From Thermoanaerobaculia bacterium (GTDB lineage Bacteria; Acidobacteriota; Thermoanaerobaculia; Gp7-AA8): 35,604 nucleotides of DNA. Shown here piece by piece: positions 1-6,866 of the stretch; position 1 is the stretch's first letter; each line of letters opens with the position of its first letter. A program made the translations under genes and the position numbers. Under the pieces are notes generated by a model. It was not told the DNA's origin. It saw nothing but the letters and a program-made list of their open reading frames with translations, and searched no databases. The stretch is from assembly GCA_017883235.1 (NCBI GenBank), contig JADGNY010000071.1, positions 1-35,604 of the forward strand, in the 5' to 3' direction.

Positions 1-190
1 CTGTCATCCTGAGCCGCCGGAGCCGCGTAATCGCGGAGCGATTGCGCGGCGCAGGACGGTCGAAGGACCCCCAAGTTGTATCCCGGTTGGGCGGCGGAAC
101 GTCGACATCCACCGCCCTGTCCGGGTTTCAACTTGGGGGTCCTTCGGCGCGCTCTGCCCCTCCGGGGCGGCCGCCGCCTCAGGATGACAG
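1..190. repeat. Palindromic intergenic element with nested arms
   Basis: The outer arms CTGTCATCCTGAG (1-13) and CTCAGGATGACAG (178-190) are perfect reverse complements. An inner 16-bp perfect pair lies at 63-78 and 129-144. The element could fold into a long nested hairpin and contains no convincing gene. It begins exactly at the window edge, so its true left end may lie outside. It looks like a dispersed intergenic repeat of the REP/MITE-like kind; mobility is not shown. Confidence 0.75.
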
Positions 191-219
191 TGTTCATCAC
201 CAACATCCCTCGTTACTGG

Positions 220-843
220 TCATCCCAACGGGGTGATCGTCGGCCGATGCAGCCAACTGCCGGGATCGCCGATGATGAAACGTACAGGGAACCAGCCGTG
301 GCTGGCCTTGACCAGGCCGAGGTGACGGGAGTCAGGCGGGACGTCGAATGCCAGGCGGCTCTGGAAGGAGGCGCCAGGAGCGACGAACGACGTCAGTGGT
401 TCATCGGCGAGGCCTGCTTGCGTGAGCGCCACCTGGCCGGACAGCGAGATCGCGATGCGCCGTCCGCGGTCGTCGATCAGGTAGACGTCGATGTCGGTCT
501 CGCGTTGCGGGCTTCCCTTGGCGCGGCTGCTCACGCGCAGGGTAACGACGTAGAACGTACCGGCGGCGTTTGCCGCACCGATCGCCTTTTGCCGCGCCGC
601 CTGCTCGACGGTGATGCACCAGTCGTCGAAACATCGTGCCTCGCCGATCGGAATCTCCTTCCGCGGCTCCGCCAGTGAGACGCCGATCAGCACGAGCATG
701 TAGGCGGCGACGCACGCCAGCAGCCGGATGAATGTCGTCCTCGCGGCGCGGAATCGTCCGCGGAGAGCCAGATAGGCGATACGGCCGATGGTGATGACCG
801 CGGCCGCGAAGCAGAGCAGGAAGAGAAGATCGAAGAGCGACAT
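220..843 (-). CDS. Hypothetical two-helix membrane protein with extracytoplasmic domain
   Basis: The 207-residue protein has two hydrophobic segments near the N-terminus (about residues 3-24 and 40-58). A soluble domain of about 140 residues follows, with alternating beta-like stretches (FYVVTLRVSS, IDVYLIDDRGRRIAIS, LAFDVP). The domain resembles DUF4352-type immunoglobulin-like extracytoplasmic domains, but I cannot name the family. An in-frame ATG at 861 exists. I prefer 843 because a TACAGT hexamer at 850-855 on the same strand ends 6 nt before it, the leaderless-promoter spacing seen elsewhere in this window. No function is assigned. Confidence 0.6.
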   Translation of the reverse strand: MSLFDLLFLLCFAAAVITIGRIAYLALRGRFRAARTTFIRLLACVAAYMLVLIGVSLAEPRKEIPIGEARCFDDWCITVEQAARQKAIGAANAAGTFYVVTLRVSSRAKGSPQRETDIDVYLIDDRGRRIAISLSGQVALTQAGLADEPLTSFVAPGASFQSRLAFDVPPDSRHLGLVKASHGWFPVRFIIGDPGSWLHRPTITPLG

Positions 844-849
844 GCCATT

Positions 850-855
850 ACTGTA
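850..855 (-). promoter_or_regulatory. Putative -10 element, leaderless start
   Basis: TACAGT read on the minus strand lies 6 nt upstream of the ATG at 843. No Shine-Dalgarno sequence is visible, so transcription would begin at or next to the start codon. Confidence 0.4.
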
Positions 856-884
856 TGGCAAGTACTTGGCGGTGACAAGTAGAT

Positions 885-962
885 GGTTATCGGTTATCGG
901 TTATCGGTTGTCGTGGTGCCGGTGCTGCTCTTCTTCTCTCCGACAACCGATAACCGACAACC
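885..962. repeat. Heptamer-built inverted repeat (GGTTATC type)
   Basis: The left arm (885-913) is four tandem 7-mers, GGTTATC three times and then GGTTGTC. The right arm (941-962) is the reverse complement of such an array. The two arms could form a hairpin between the divergent genes at 843 and 1001. The same heptamer type recurs at 30717-30885. Confidence 0.8.
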
Positions 963-979
963 CCCACCCCACTCCGCAG

Positions 980-985
980 TAGAAT
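980..985 (+). promoter_or_regulatory. Putative -10 element for the sigma factor gene
   Basis: TAGAAT lies 15 nt upstream of the ATG at 1001. No clear -35 is present; the repeat arm ends just upstream. An mRNA starting about 7 nt downstream of the hexamer would have only a few leader bases. Confidence 0.35.
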
Positions 986-1000
986 GTGCGCTCCAAAATC

Positions 1001-2173
1001 ATGGCCCGGTATGAAGAGCGAGACGATTCGTACGATCTCCTGAATCAGTATCTTCATGAGATCGCCCAGGTGCCTCGGCTTACCCCCGAGCGGGAGCACG
1101 AGCTCGGGAAGCGTATTCAGGAAAACGACAAGGCCGCGCTGGAGGAACTGGTCAAGGCCAATCTCCGCTTCGTCGTGTCGTATGCGAAGAAGTACCGCAA
1201 CTCCCACGTGCTCTTTCTCGATCTCATCAACGAGGGGAACATCGGCCTGATCCACGCGGCCAAGAAGTTCGACCCCGACAAGAACGTCAAGTTCATCACC
1301 TACGCCGTTTGGTGGATCCGGCAATCGATCCTGCACGCGCTGTCGGAGCAGGGGGGGGCGTTCCGTCTGCCGCCGAAGCGCGCCAATCTGATGTACCGCC
1401 TGGAGAGGGCCATCGCCGCGGCGATGACGGACGGGAAGGAGATCCCGACCGCGGACGAGTTAGCGGCGGAGCTCGGCGTCAGCGTCAAGGAAGTGCAGAC
1501 GCTGCTGCGTGCGAACAGTGACAACTTCTCCCTCAACGCGGAGCTGGACGACGAGTCGCACACGGAGCTGTCCGAGGTCATCGAGCAGACCACCGTCCCT
1601 TCCGCCGAGGACACCATGCAGGTGCAGGGGCGGCGGGACGAGCTGCTGGCCCACATGTCCGAGCTGTCGCCGAAGGAGCGCCTCGTCCTCAGCCTCCGGC
1701 ACGGCGTGACGGACAACGTGCCGAAGCGGATCGATGAGCTGGCCGGCCTTCTCAATCACCCGCGCGAGAAGGTGATGGCTGTCCTGAACGTGTCGACGGC
1801 CAAGGTCTGCGAAGCCCTGTCGATCACGCAGAGCGAGCTTGCGCAGTTGCTGCTCTACACCAATCCGAATGCGAAGGCTTGGTGGCGCTTCTGGTATGAG
1901 CTGGCCGACCTCGGCGCGGAGATGACCCCGCAGATCGATCAGGCGCGCATGCCGATGCTCGAGTCGCTCAAGCAGCAGGGGGCCGTACAGAAGACGGTCG
2001 AGTCGCTGCCGATCGAGGAGAAGACCATCCTCAAACTCCGCTACGGCGTGCTGCAGGACGACGAGCTGACCCTGCGCGACATCGGCGAGATCCTCGGCCT
2101 CTCCCGCGAGCGCGTGCGGCAGATCGAGTCTCGGGCGGAAGCGAAGTGCCGGCGCTCGGTGCGGCGGCGGTAG
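1001..2173 (+). CDS. Sigma-70 family RNA polymerase sigma factor with duplicated region 4
   Basis: This is a promoter-recognition subunit of RNA polymerase, 390 residues from the ATG at 1001; a GTG at 986 would add five residues. Region 1.2 is at about 10-42. Region 2 is at about 45-118 and includes the core-binding DLINEGNIGLIHAAKKFD and the -10-recognition segment FITYAVWWIRQSI. Region 3 is at about 125-190. The C-terminus has a canonical region 4 (about 332-382) with the helix-turn-helix TLRDIGEILGLSRERVRQIE. Unusually, residues about 218-268 look like a second, degenerate region 4 (LSPKERLVLSLRHGV against LPIEEKTILKLRYGV). No long region 1.1 or non-conserved insert is present, so this is probably a group 2 or alternative factor rather than the housekeeping one. 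Confidence 0.9.
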   Translation: MARYEERDDSYDLLNQYLHEIAQVPRLTPEREHELGKRIQENDKAALEELVKANLRFVVSYAKKYRNSHVLFLDLINEGNIGLIHAAKKFDPDKNVKFITYAVWWIRQSILHALSEQGGAFRLPPKRANLMYRLERAIAAAMTDGKEIPTADELAAELGVSVKEVQTLLRANSDNFSLNAELDDESHTELSEVIEQTTVPSAEDTMQVQGRRDELLAHMSELSPKERLVLSLRHGVTDNVPKRIDELAGLLNHPREKVMAVLNVSTAKVCEALSITQSELAQLLLYTNPNAKAWWRFWYELADLGAEMTPQIDQARMPMLESLKQQGAVQKTVESLPIEEKTILKLRYGVLQDDELTLRDIGEILGLSRERVRQIESRAEAKCRRSVRRR

Positions 2174-2264
2174 AGTCCCTGAGGATTGCAAACAAAAACT
2201 GTGAAATAGGTTGCCAAGGGTGGGAAAACTCCTCCCGAGACCGTCCATATGTAAGGAGATTCTC

Positions 2265-2984
2265 ATGCCAGACGATGTGAACACGAGCGCAGCCGCAATA
2301 ACCATCGCGAAGTGGTGCTTCACCTGGGACCCAATGGACGAGTCGGGCTCCGGCACCGGGAGGATGGCTCTCGAGCTGAAGAACAAATGGCCCAAAGCCT
2401 CGGTCATCAATGTCGCGTTCCTCGACGGCGTCAAATCGGTGCAGGACCAGATCAAGAAAGTCGTGAACGAGTGGACCGCTCCGGAAACGGCGAACCTGCA
2501 GATCGCCTTCGTCAAGGACGCGAACAACTCCGACGTTCGGATCACCTTCAAATTTCCGGGATCGTGGTCGGTGATCGGAACCTCCTGCCAGACCTTGCCG
2601 AAGACGACGGCCACGATGAACTTCGGCTGGCTCACGCCGAAATCGAAGGCGGATGAGGTGCGGCGGGTCACGCTCCACGAATTCGGCCACGCGCTGGGGC
2701 TCATTCACGAGCACCAGAACCCGGTCGGATCCATCCCGTGGAACAAGGATGCCGTCTTCAAAGATCTTTCCGGGCCGCCGAACAACTGGGACAAGGCCAC
2801 GATCGAGCACAACATGTTCGAAGTCTACAAGGTCGACGACGTCGACGCGACGGCGGTCGACCCGATGTCGATCATGATGTATCCGATCCAGAAGACTTGG
2901 GTCACTGATCCGAAATTTGTGGCCGGGCTCAATACCGATCTTTCGCCGACGGACAAGAACAAGATCCACAAGCTTTACCCATAG
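2265..2984 (+). CDS. Metzincin-type zinc metalloprotease, apparently cytoplasmic
   Basis: The 239-residue protein carries the extended zinc motif HEFGHALGLIHE (His138, Glu139, His142, His148) and a downstream Met-turn SIMMYP at about 202-207, which defines metzincins (astacin/matrixin clan MA(M)). The ATG at 2265 is chosen because AAGGAG at 2253-2258 sits 6 nt upstream; the longer frame from 2211 lacks this. No signal peptide is visible, and the catalytic domain begins almost at once, leaving no room for the usual inhibitory propeptide. The next gene starts 3 nt after the stop, indicating co-transcription with the caspase-like gene. The substrate is unknown. Confidence 0.85.
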   Translation: MPDDVNTSAAAITIAKWCFTWDPMDESGSGTGRMALELKNKWPKASVINVAFLDGVKSVQDQIKKVVNEWTAPETANLQIAFVKDANNSDVRITFKFPGSWSVIGTSCQTLPKTTATMNFGWLTPKSKADEVRRVTLHEFGHALGLIHEHQNPVGSIPWNKDAVFKDLSGPPNNWDKATIEHNMFEVYKVDDVDATAVDPMSIMMYPIQKTWVTDPKFVAGLNTDLSPTDKNKIHKLYP

Positions 2985-2987
2985 GCC

Positions 2988-4085
2988 ATGGCCAGGGACG
3001 ATTGGGCCATCGCCGTCGGCGTCAAGAGCTACTTCGATCCCGACCTCGGCGGTCTGGAAGGGCCGGAGAACGATGCGAACGAGTTCTACAAATGGGTCGT
3101 GTCGAACGACGGTGGGGCCGTGCCGCCCGGGCAGGCGCAGCTCATCCTCTCTTCGATGTATCACCCGCCATTCCAGTCGGCTACCGACGCCATGCCGACC
3201 GCGGAGGCGGTGAAGGTCGCGTTCGACCACCTCAGATCGATCGCCGATGAGAACCAGAAGAAAGAGAACGGCCGCGTGGTGGGGAGGCGTCTGTACCTCT
3301 TCTTTTCCGGGCACGGCTTCGCACCCTCCCATCGCGACGACCTCACGGCCATGCTCACCGCCGAGGCGCGCGTGAAACAGGAAAAACTCCCACACATCCT
3401 CTGCTCGTATATGGCGGACTTTTTCTGGCGGGCTAGGTTTTTTGAGGAGATCCTCCTCTTCGTCGACTGCTGCCGCTCGATCATGGAGTGCGCGCAGCTC
3501 TACATGCCATACGAGGAAGAGCGCGGCAGAGACTACGAGAGCGTGCGGCGCTTCTACGGGTACGGCGCGCGCGTCGCGAAAGAATCACGCGAGTGGAAGA
3601 TGCCCGACGGCCAGGTGCACGGCGTCTTTACCCGAACGCTCATCGATGCCCTCAACGGCGCCGGCTACGACCCGAAAGACCCGACGAAGATCACTGCGGA
3701 GTCGTTGCGCGACCAGCTTTACAACGGCTTCAAGGCAAACATGGCCCCGGCCGACCGGGACCGCATCGGTCTCCCCAAGGAACCTGAAATCGACTACGAA
3801 CAGAAGCCCAACTCGAACTTCACCATCTCCTCGAGCGCGTCGCTGATATCGTTTCTGACCGGAGCGACCAAGCCGACCTTCCCGGTAAAAATTGTCAGCG
3901 ACACCGCCGCGGGCAAACAGGCCACCGTGCGAGACAAGAACTTCAAGGTCGTGGCCCGGCCGGTACTGACCGCCGTCACGGACCTCTCCCTCGAGCGCGG
4001 TCTCTACGCCATCGAGGTCGGCGACAGCGATGGCACAACGTTCGAAGTCACGGGCGGAACGGAGGCGGTCAATGTTCGGGTCTAG
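2988..4085 (+). CDS. Caspase-like (metacaspase/orthocaspase) cysteine protease
   Basis: The 365-residue protein has a peptidase C14 p20-like domain. It starts with DWAIAVGVKSY and a GPENDA loop, the catalytic His109 is in LYLFFSGHGF, and the catalytic Cys is in LFVDCCRS (Cys161 or Cys162). Residues about 195-250 supply the p10-like part (HGVFTRTLIDAL). After a Ser-rich linker the last 65 or so residues form a beta-rich module (DKNFKVVARP then GLYAIEVGDSDGTTFEV) that resembles the N-terminus of the next protein. There is no signal peptide. The start lies 3 nt after the metzincin stop and the end overlaps the next gene by 14 nt, so translation is probably coupled. Confidence 0.85.
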   Translation: MARDDWAIAVGVKSYFDPDLGGLEGPENDANEFYKWVVSNDGGAVPPGQAQLILSSMYHPPFQSATDAMPTAEAVKVAFDHLRSIADENQKKENGRVVGRRLYLFFSGHGFAPSHRDDLTAMLTAEARVKQEKLPHILCSYMADFFWRARFFEEILLFVDCCRSIMECAQLYMPYEEERGRDYESVRRFYGYGARVAKESREWKMPDGQVHGVFTRTLIDALNGAGYDPKDPTKITAESLRDQLYNGFKANMAPADRDRIGLPKEPEIDYEQKPNSNFTISSSASLISFLTGATKPTFPVKIVSDTAAGKQATVRDKNFKVVARPVLTAVTDLSLERGLYAIEVGDSDGTTFEVTGGTEAVNVRV

Positions 4086-5541
4086 CGCGCCACCCAATGT
4101 GACCTTCGACGTCGCCGCCGCCGACGACGCGACGGAGATCTTCCTCATCAACGGCGATTTCGAGCTCGTGGCCAAAGGCGTCGGAAAAGCGACGTTCTCC
4201 GCGCCTGCCGGCCTGTATAAACTAAAGGTCCGTAGCGGAAACACGACACTGGAGAACGTCATCTCGGTTCGCGAGGGAATGAAGCCGATCGCCCTCGATC
4301 CCGTTCAGTTCGTGTCGCCGGTGCCGCTGACGAATACCGCGACGACGGTAGCGTCTCACGAGGCCGCGGTGCACGAGGTGGCCGATGCGGAAGCCGGCAG
4401 CGACGCTGTGATCGTGATCGTTGTTCGCCTCTCGAAATCACAACCACAGCCAGAGAATCCGGCGCGCGGCCTGAAGCTGATGACGATGGACGGCCAGACC
4501 GTCGCGGACGTTGAGACGCAGGGGAAGATTGGCGGCGATCCTTCGCAGTCGATCGTCACACTCCGCGCCACCGTGTCGCCGGACCCCTACCGTCTCTCGC
4601 TGGCGCGCACGGACGGCCGCCTCGTCGAGCAGATCGTCGTCGCCAGCCTCTTCTGGCAAACGCAGGTCTTCATGTTCGTCGATGCAAGCGGGCGCGCCGA
4701 TCTTGCGAACGCGACGATCACGATCCAAAAGGGCTTTACGCCGTCTGATGAAACGCTGCGTCTCGAACAGATCGCGCTCGGAGCGTTTCGCGACGACCGC
4801 AAGATCCTGTCCGACACCATGCGTGCGCGGATCGCCGATCGCAACGCACCCCCGATGCTCGCTCTCGTCGGCGCGTTGCTGCTGATCCGCGAAGCGAAAA
4901 CCTCGAAACAGGAGGTGGAGGACAGCGGCGGGAAGGGTGTGCGGATCGACAATCGCGCAGCCGTTGCCGCTATCGTCACGAATCTGCGCAAGGCGCTCGG
5001 CCCCAATTCACATCCCGACATCGAGGCGATCGCTATCGGCGCCGGGAACGAGAATCCGGAATACGAGTTCCGATCGCCGCCGATGTTCCGGGCGAGCTGG
5101 CGACTCTTGCTGAAGGCCTCGGCCACCGATCCGAAGCTCATCGCGCCGAGCTCTTTTGCCGCGCGCGTCGCCACGCGCGCCTGGGGCGACGGCCCGTGGC
5201 TCCTCTACTTCGATCCTGATGATGCCGCCGCTACAGAGCGGACGACGGTGTGGCAGAGCGGTGCGCTCGGTCTTCTCGCGGAACTCGGAGAGACGGTGCG
5301 GTCCGCGCCGAGTGCGCCGTCTCTCTTCGGGAAAGCACGTGCGTTCTTCACGCCGATGGTGCGGCGGGCGTTTCCGGACCCGCTGAAGATCGAGATCGCG
5401 CATGCGATCGCGGAGAAGGCCGCGCCGGACGTCCGCAAGATCCGCGCGCAACTCGACGAGACCAAGTGCAGACTGCTCGTCAAGCGTCTCGGCGTTCCCA
5501 TGAGCAGCATCGACGCATGGCTGGACGAGATCCAGAAATGA
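4072..5541 (+). CDS. Unrecognised caspase-partner protein with beta modules and helical C-terminus
   Basis: The 489-residue protein starts at the ATG at 4072, supported by GGAGG at 4061-4065 with 6-nt spacing; it overlaps the caspase gene by 14 nt. I recognise no catalytic motif. Residues about 7-75 form a beta-rich module (NGDFELVAKG, then GLYKLKVRSGNTTLENV) matching the caspase C-terminal tail in pattern. A second related module lies at about 125-205 (MDGQTVADV, then PYRLSLARTDGRLVEQIVV). Residues from about 225 onward are mainly helical, with a C-terminal QLDETKCRLLVKRLGVP segment. I infer an adaptor or effector working with the caspase; a TPR-free helical scaffold is equally possible. Confidence 0.65.
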   Translation: MFGSSAPPNVTFDVAAADDATEIFLINGDFELVAKGVGKATFSAPAGLYKLKVRSGNTTLENVISVREGMKPIALDPVQFVSPVPLTNTATTVASHEAAVHEVADAEAGSDAVIVIVVRLSKSQPQPENPARGLKLMTMDGQTVADVETQGKIGGDPSQSIVTLRATVSPDPYRLSLARTDGRLVEQIVVASLFWQTQVFMFVDASGRADLANATITIQKGFTPSDETLRLEQIALGAFRDDRKILSDTMRARIADRNAPPMLALVGALLLIREAKTSKQEVEDSGGKGVRIDNRAAVAAIVTNLRKALGPNSHPDIEAIAIGAGNENPEYEFRSPPMFRASWRLLLKASATDPKLIAPSSFAARVATRAWGDGPWLLYFDPDDAAATERTTVWQSGALGLLAELGETVRSAPSAPSLFGKARAFFTPMVRRAFPDPLKIEIAHAIAEKAAPDVRKIRAQLDETKCRLLVKRLGVPMSSIDAWLDEIQK

Positions 5542-5557
5542 ATCCGCATCGCGGCAA

Positions 5558-5809
5558 ATGAGCGCGGCCGCGATCGCCGTGACCATCTTCTCCGCCCTGC
5601 TGCTTGCGGAGGTCGTCGGCGACCGCTCGCTCTACGCGATCGCGTCGCTCACGGCGCGCTTCGGCGTGCGCTCCGTGCTGGTCGGCGCCGCGCCGGCCTA
5701 CGCGCTCAAAGCGTTGATGGCGGTGCTGGCGGGGAATGCCGTCTCGCATTTCCCGCCTGCCGTGGTGGCCGTGCTGAGCTGCGCGACGTGGCTCATCGCA
5801 GCGTCCTGA
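5558..5809 (+). CDS. Small Gdt1/TMEM165-like (UPF0016) single-repeat membrane protein
   Basis: The 83-residue protein has three hydrophobic segments. It opens with LLLAEVVGDRSLYAIASLTARFG, close to the E-x-G-D-[KR]-[ST] cation motif of the Gdt1/TMEM165 family but with one extra residue between Glu and Gly. Full-length family members have two such repeats in about 200 residues; only one is present, so it would have to dimerise. It starts 16 nt after the preceding stop and probably closes the metzincin-caspase operon. Manganese or calcium transport is the family role; for this copy it is inference. It could also be a generic small membrane component of the system. Confidence 0.5.
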   Translation: MSAAAIAVTIFSALLLAEVVGDRSLYAIASLTARFGVRSVLVGAAPAYALKALMAVLAGNAVSHFPPAVVAVLSCATWLIAAS

Positions 5810-5853
5810 ATCACGCGCGCTGGATCGGGTAGGTAGTCCTGCTCTTCAGCCAT
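5698..5853 (-). CDS. Possible small ORF (51 aa) with strong ribosome binding site
   Basis: An ATG at 5853 on the minus strand is preceded by GGAGGT (5864-5859) with 5-nt spacing, one of the best Shine-Dalgarno sequences in the window. The predicted peptide begins MAEEQDYLPDPARVIQ and then runs antisense to the end of the Gdt1-like gene. Only the first 14 or so residues lie outside that gene, so this may be the 5' remnant of a lost gene rather than a working one. No homology is recognised. Confidence 0.25.
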   Translation of the reverse strand: MAEEQDYLPDPARVIQDAAMSHVAQLSTATTAGGKCETAFPASTAINALSA

Positions 5854-5906
5854 GATGTACCTCCGCAGAGAAGCCTATATCCGAACCGTTAACGAGAAGA
5901 TAAATC

Positions 5907-6866
5907 CTAGGCGGTTTTTCCGGAGGCCGCTTTCTTCAACAGCTCCGCCACCGGTACGCCAACGCGCTCCAGCGATTCGAAGGAGCCGACGTCGCTCCAG
6001 CCGAAGTTGCCGCGGATGGCGGCGACGCGTGGCGCTTTCTCCATCAACGCGTAGTCGATCGAGATCGACGGCATCGCCTCGTAATGCTCGACACGCCTTC
6101 CCGGATCGCCGCTGGTGACGATGCGGTCGGCCAGCGAGGCGATCTCGGGCGCGGCGGCTTCGAGCGCGCGGCGGAAGACGCTGGCGCGCCAGACGAACAT
6201 CCCGGCGTTCCAGCAGTAGCCGCCGGAACGAAGGTACTCATCGGCGGCTTCCTGTGATGGTTTCTCGCGGAATCCATCGACACGGAGGATGGGAGTCGGG
6301 AGTCGGGAGTCGGGAGTCGGAGCTTGGGAGTCAGAAGCCGTATCTCCGACCCCCGACCCCCGACCCCCGACCCCCGCGAAATCGATCTCGTCGCCCAGTT
6401 GCAGATACCCATATCCCGCATTCGCTTCCGCCGGCTCGATGCCGATCGTGACGAGATAATCGGAAGAGGCGGCGAAATCGTACGCCCGGGCGAGCACGCG
6501 AATGAATTCGTCCTCGTCCGCAATGTAGGAATCGGATGAGAGGACGGCGATGACGGCATCCTCGATGATCGATTCGATGGCGAAGCAACAGACCGCAATG
6601 GCCGGCGCCGTGTTCCGCCGCGCGGGCTCGGTCAATATGTTGACTTCCGGAAGCGTGGGGAGATAGGCCGCGCACTTCGGCGCGTACTGCTCATTGGTCG
6701 AGACGAAGATCGATGACGGTTCCATCAGCCGCGACACCCGGTCGAACGTCATCTCGATCAACGAGACACCGTCGAAGATCCGCAGGAACTGTTTGGGGTT
6801 TTCGTCCGAGGAGAGAGGGCGGAGGCGCGTGCCGGAGCCGCCGGCCAGGATGAGGGCAGTTCTCAC
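5907..6866 (-). CDS. manC: Mannose-1-phosphate guanylyltransferase with repeat-derived insertion
   Basis: The enzyme makes GDP-mannose from mannose-1-phosphate and GTP for glycan synthesis. The 319-residue protein has the nucleotidyltransferase signature [11 protein letters not shown] (9-19), NPKQF (23-27), a [12 protein letters not shown] segment, [10 protein letters not shown] and WNAGMF. The GTG start overlaps the upstream glycosyltransferase stop by 4 nt (GTGA), so the two are coupled. Residues about 165-193 (rich in G, S, P, T and D) are encoded by a heptamer inverted repeat inserted in frame between two conserved strands. Family function is clear; whether the insert is tolerated is not known, though the frame is open throughout. 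Confidence 0.85.
   Translation of the reverse strand: MRTALILAGGSGTRLRPLSSDENPKQFLRIFDGVSLIEMTFDRVSRLMEPSSIFVSTNEQYAPKCAAYLPTLPEVNILTEPARRNTAPAIAVCCFAIESIIEDAVIAVLSSDSYIADEDEFIRVLARAYDFAASSDYLVTIGIEPAEANAGYGYLQLGDEIDFAGVGGRGSGVGDTASDSQAPTPDSRLPTPILRVDGFREKPSQEAADEYLRSGGYCWNAGMFVWRASVFRRALEAAAPEIASLADRIVTSGDPGRRVEHYEAMPSISIDYALMEKAPRVAAIRGNFGWSDVGSFESLERVGVPVAELLKKAASGKTA
6291..6377. repeat. Heptamer inverted repeat (GGGAGTC type) inside the guanylyltransferase gene
   Basis: The left arm has tandem GGGAGTC units from 6291, and the right arm (about 6354-6377) has tandem GACCCCC units, the complementary sense. The element keeps the reading frame and adds about 29 codons. It is the same family as 6878-6971 and 29154-29228. 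Confidence 0.8.

Noticed and set aside
885-962. Heptamer arrays as a CRISPR or telomere-like array
   Set aside because: There are no spacers; repeats are 7 bp and contiguous, with complementary arms, which fits a hairpin element rather than CRISPR.
2184-2212. Promoter for the metzincin-caspase operon (TTGCAA and TAGGTT)
   Set aside because: The spacer is only 15 bp and the -10 is poor; not strong enough to list as a feature.
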